From contig JAJEKV010000128.1 in NCBI GenBank assembly GCA_021234155.1, positions 1 through 64,000 of the forward strand: a stretch of 64,000 nucleotides of DNA, written 5' to 3'. Within the stretch, counting starts at the first letter, position 1. The number at the start of each line of letters is the position of its first letter. The stretch is from Isoetes taiwanensis (lineage: Eukaryota; Streptophyta; Lycopodiopsida; Isoetales; Isoetaceae). The notes below the pieces were generated by a model. That model had not been told where the DNA came from, did no database searches, and saw nothing but the letters and a program-made list of their open reading frames with translations. The position numbers were made by a program, and so were the translations under genes. Positions 59,720 to 64,000 of this stretch are shown here, one piece after another.

Positions 59720-60830
59720 AGCCTTGAAAATGGCATGATGCAGCATGGAAAAGGCTCCATAGTTGCTCCTTCGTCCCATTAGGCTCCACCACGCATGCTG
59801 ATGGGCACTTAGAGAAACTACCAGTATAAAATGATAGGTCTTAAATTAGTTTGGAAATGAAGAGAAGGAGAAACAACCTTTTCTAATTACCTGAACCAAT
59901 CAAGATATAAAATAGAAGCATACCTAGCAAACGAACTCATTGCTCCAAAAGCATTGCCATAAACATGTTCCTGCTTATATTTGACTTTCAGACAGAGATG
60001 ATTATAGCAGTAAAGATGGAAATTAGGACTCTGTAATAGAGCATCCCCATGTACATATTCAAAATAAATTGCAAAGACCTAGATTCAAACTGTATTTCTT
60101 TCACTTGCCTTGTTAGATATCACTGCATTTTAGCTCCTACTGCAAAGATTAGAGTTCAACATGACATAGAAGAATATATTAATTCTTAGTATGGGGATGA
60201 GGTCTTAGTTGTGCATATTGTATTAGCATCTATGCTACCCTAAATGTATTTATATCTCGCCTTCATGTTCATGTACAACCTATGATGTGACATGGTAAAG
60301 ATTCCATGGTTGCTCTTTCATCCCATTAGGCTCCATCACACATGCGGAAGAACATCTTGAAGATACAATGCAAGTTATGATCCAGTACAAAACAATAGAT
60401 CTTAGATTAGTTTGGAGATTTTTTTGTGCACAAATCCAATAAAGAGAAGTTCAACCTTGCAGAAAAAGCCTTTCCTAATTAACTTAAGTCAATCAAGTTA
60501 ATAAATAGAGGTGTTCCTAGCGAACAAAATAAAAGTGTGCCTAGAAAATGAAGTCATTGCTCCAAAAGCATTGCTATTTAAATTTGACTTCTAGACAAAG
60601 AGTGATTAGAACAGTAAGAAAGTGGGGCTCAATAATCGCTGCACATTCACAATAAATTGCAAAGATCTAGACTCTACCTGATTGCAACTATATTTCTTTC
60701 ATTTGCCTTGCTACATATCACTGCATTCTAGCCCCTTCTTCAGAGATTAAAAGTTCAGCATGACATAGGAGAATTTACTAGTACTTAGTATGCAAATGAG
60801 ATCTTATTTGTGCCAAAGTTTGAAGATGGA
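59720..60830. repeat. Diverged tandem duplication of about 550 bp
   Basis: 59740-60235 and 60296-60800 share blocks in the same order: CCCATTAGGCTCCA, TTAGATTAGTTTGGA, GCTCCAAAAGCATTGC, ATATCACTGCATT and CATGACATAG. Each block has substitutions and indels. There is no coding frame. Confidence 0.75.
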
Positions 60831-63250
60831 ACCAGTGTTGGACGTATGAAACAAATTATTTGCATATTTCTATTGGCATCCCAATACTCGCACGTTCCCA
60901 ATGGTTGGATAAATTGATAAGAGGATTATCAGTACAAATCTATAAGAAACAATGGATACAATGATTTAGAAACAATCTCAAGAATTACAACCTCAAGAAT
61001 CACAATCCCAAGACTTACAATCAATACAACCTCATCTTGATTCCTCCTCAACCATTGGCACTTCTAGCTATATCTTCTAGTTCCATTGCATGGAAGAAAA
61101 CAATAAAATCAAGTTTTCTCCAAAGTTATCAGACTGCAAAGTAAAATAGCATATAGCCAGCAGCAGAAGAGTTGTTATGAGAAGAAACATGGAGCCTAAG
61201 AGGATATATTGCCAGAACATATCAAAGCTAGATATATTTCAGAGAATATGGTTGTGGCTATGGCCATATTGAAAATGCAACATATTTATTGATCTGAAAT
61301 CTTTAATACAACCATATTTTATATTTGATTCTATACTCAATCAGGGGATAAAAAGGAAAAAACATGAAGCTAGGATTTATGATTCCATGCATGCAAGCCA
61401 TCAATGTGACTATGAAAATAGAACACCAGTAAATTACCAATCTAACAATCTTGAGACATAGCACACTATGCCCAAACTGGCCAAGGACCGTGAAAAAACA
61501 TACAACAGATGAAATCATGGAGAACAGCTCTGCACAATAAAGCACAGATTTTAGCCATACAAGAACAATTTATCAAAGAAAATAGAGAACGAAATGGAAA
61601 ACCATGGAAAGAAGAAAGGCCAAACGCAAGGAAGAATTAGGATCCGCAATTGCTCTACTGTAATCAGATCTAAAAGTTAATACAAACATCCAATGGGAGT
61701 TTAGATAGGACTAACTACCTTCCATCACATAAATGCAATTCTGGACTGATGCGACAATCTTTGTTTTGCCTTAGTAGGAAAGTTCCTTCTATTCTGACTG
61801 AATCAAACCAAAGATGAAAAATTTGCAAGGACATGGGCGATTGAATGCATGAATCTGTGACGTCATGGCAGTTTCTCTGCAGCTTGCACCTAACCCATGT
61901 GTCTCCTTAACGAAATCTAAAGCGAAAGCTAATCTGAAGAAAATAAAGCAGGAGTACCTGCAGAACATATAATCCCCAACAACAACCAATGTGGTTTCCG
62001 AACACAACTTTTTAGAGAACTAAGAACCTATGACACAGCAGAAAGGTTAATTGCAAGAATACGTGAATTTGGCACATAGAATCTACAACTGCTAGCCCAA
62101 CATAAAGATCACAAATTCTAGTTCACATGACATAAATAACATATAAATTGGAGTAAGTGCAAGATATTTTACCTCTTGATAAAGAAATGATTGCAATATT
62201 AAGCCCCAATGGGGCACTTCGATAGCTAATCTGGAGCAAATAAAACGGGAGGGTACCGAGTACAGAACATATAATCCTCAGCATCAATAAGTATTTTATT
62301 TTGGCATTTGAAGAAAAAAAGGCATTCTACTGAAAGAAACAATAAAAGGAGATTGTCTGCAGCAGTAACGAACGTGTAAATCAACAACATATAAGTAATC
62401 CTTTGCAAGAGACATCGAATATATTGTTGTAATCTTCATGTCTGCAAGGACTGTAATCAGAAAGGGATCGGTCAAATTTGGTACTGACAGATAACAGGGA
62501 ACATGGAGAGTGGCTAACTTGATCTGTAGATTTAATATCATCTAGTTGGGCACGAAAACAGTACATACACTTGAAGCCCACACTACAGATCTATTTGACA
62601 ATTCATCTAATTATCCTAAACGATAAGCACACTCAACCAATATCTAGCATGCACTAACTATATGTGCATTATACAAACTCTTAAACACCTAGGCGACAAA
62701 CCAGAAGCAATGAAGAAAACATCACCTATCTTATAAGCTCTACTGTTTTGTGGCTTGTAATGGAGGCCAACACACTTATAACCCTCAGAACCTAAAGAGA
62801 TTAGTTTTTGAGGAAGCAAGCAAAGGAAATCGTACCAGCACAATAAGGTTATGTCTTCAAAAGTTTCTGCAAGATCAATATTTAAAAGGAGCGCAATTGC
62901 AGATGGTTTTATTTATAACCTAACTTCTTCTAGCCGCACCTCTAACCCATGTCCTCATGGGCCGTGATAGATTTACTGAAGCATTTCTTGATTCAAATCT
63001 CAGATCAAGCATAGCTCAACTCAACTCAAAACTTCAGCTCGTGTAGCAACTTACTCTACCACGATCATATTCCAATCTTACCAGCACCATCTTACAATTG
63101 CTATCATCTTACTGAACATGCCACAAGAAAGACCTTACCTTCAACATCGTCAAAATTTGCTTGCCTTGGCATCTTCAACCACCTCTAGATATTGCTTATC
63201 CCTCTAAGGATACCATCTCTTGATGTCTCTGAAAGAAAGATCATTAGCAT
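60831..63250. other. AT-rich intergenic DNA
   Basis: I see no supported gene. TATAATCC and AACATATAAT motifs recur (61975, 62270, 63645) but do not define a repeat. Confidence 0.45.
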
Positions 63251-63254
63251 CACA

Positions 63255-63300
63255 ATGCCTAGTGGCGTGACGTTAAAACTACTATCTATCTATCTTATTG
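63255..63300 (+). mobile_element. LINE tail signature
   Basis: CCTAGTGGCGTGACGTTAAAA followed by TCTATCTATCTA-type repeats (written here in parts: CCTAGTGGCGTG, ACGTTAAAAC). The same TGGCGTGACGTTAAAA occurs at 18721 followed by TCTATCTCTC. A shared core next to a short tandem repeat fits the 3' end of a LINE that lacks poly(A). Nothing coding is left. Confidence 0.45.
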
Positions 63301-64000
63301 TTGTTGTTTACAACAGAAGCATCGCAAATATCTAAATAAAAATATTATACCCTGGCATTGGCCTTGTATCTTCTGTAGGCTCAAATAGACTAAGAAGCCA
63401 ATATAGATGGAGGTGAATGAGAAAATCCAGAGCAAAGATACCCATAAAAGAATAAAAGCAGAAAAAAATAGAAGAATAGAATAGAAAACTGAACATAAAA
63501 CAACGGCAAAAAAAACATCCAGATCTCAGGCTTCCACAGTGGCAGCGTGAGCTTATCATGTAGGGGCATAACATCTAGCCTGATATAATAATCACCTCTA
63601 TTGTCAAAAGATTGTATTGTTCTGCTGCATCTGCAAATGCAAAGAACATATAATTGCCTGCCCAACTAAACAGGCTCAGCCAAAGACGGCCTTACAGAAG
63701 CAAAGCTGCAGGGTTCGAAATTCCACAATGATTAAAAAACCTACTGGCTTCATTAGTATAAAAAGATCCAACAATATGCTTGAAATCATCTCAGACAACA
63801 TCGACAATCAAAACTTGAAGTTCTTCAATGTGGATTAACCGAAAAAGGATGTGTAAACTTAACTTACAATGTTTCTGCAGGAAGAATCATCCATCACCTT
63901 GGTTCTATGAAGTCGGCAATTCTATCTTGGATAGGAAATTCATGCAGGCTAGTTTGCTTCAAACATAACCGCCGCAGAAATGAAGATGGATCTCCATGAA
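63301..64000. other. AT-rich intergenic DNA to the window end
   Basis: Open frames at 63332-63838 have no recognised family. Nothing else is supported. Confidence 0.4.

Noticed and set aside
61303-61545. Hydrophobic minus-strand frame resembling a membrane protein
   Set aside because: AT-rich DNA readily gives Phe/Leu/Ile-rich frames; no start context, splice sites or motif.

Overview
This is nuclear DNA of a land plant. It has spliceosomal introns with GT..AG borders, chromovirus-type Ty3/gypsy elements, plant-type LINEs, tRNA-derived SINEs, and one complete nuclear gene for a plastid ribosomal protein (L29) with a transit peptide. The high transposon load and the unusual transposon proteins suggest a large-genome, non-flowering plant (a fern or other seedless lineage). 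That placement is an inference of low confidence. No prokaryotic features are present.

Layout. 1-12952: a near-complete but heavily frameshifted Ty3/gypsy chromovirus with both LTRs, a tRNA-iMet-like primer site and a polypurine tract. 12953-18217: a degraded LINE whose endonuclease reading frame is still open, a second related LINE 3' end, and long CT and AC microsatellites. 18218-22200: SINE and LINE debris and a gypsy integrase fragment. 22229-25283: a dispersed family of inverted repeats built on GGAAACCCTTCC, around possible exon remnants. 27296-28307 and 41670-42686: two copies of a 1-kb segment carrying the last two exons of an unidentified gene.

The centre of interest is 29697-41130, flanked by a perfect 23-bp inverted repeat. 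It holds two divergently transcribed genes: a DDE-type transposase (plus strand, now broken) and a five-exon minus-strand gene for a protein of about 1276 residues. That protein joins a ParB-like/DGQH domain, a DNA-methyltransferase-like fold and an FCP1/NIF-type phosphatase-like domain. Fourteen copies of a 15-bp palindrome (ACGCGCA-N-TGCGCGT, or close variants) lie only in introns and other non-coding parts of this unit. I read it as a large DNA transposon with an accessory chromatin or DNA-binding protein and its own palindromic sites. I do not know a description of such a system.

44930-47100 is a broken paralogue of the same chimeric gene. Its last intron carries four copies of a different palindrome (AAATC-CGC..GCG-GATTT type), and a 576-bp hAT-like non-autonomous element interrupts it. 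47100-50930 is an RTE-like LINE fragment split by a 5'-truncated L1-like LINE. 52803-53822 and 57748-58020 are two more 5'-truncated LINE ends. 54740-55260 holds guanylate-binding-protein-like coiled-coil exon remnants. 56413-57366 is the intact plastid L29 gene. From 58 kb to the end I see only AT-rich intergenic DNA, one diverged tandem duplication and a LINE-tail signature.
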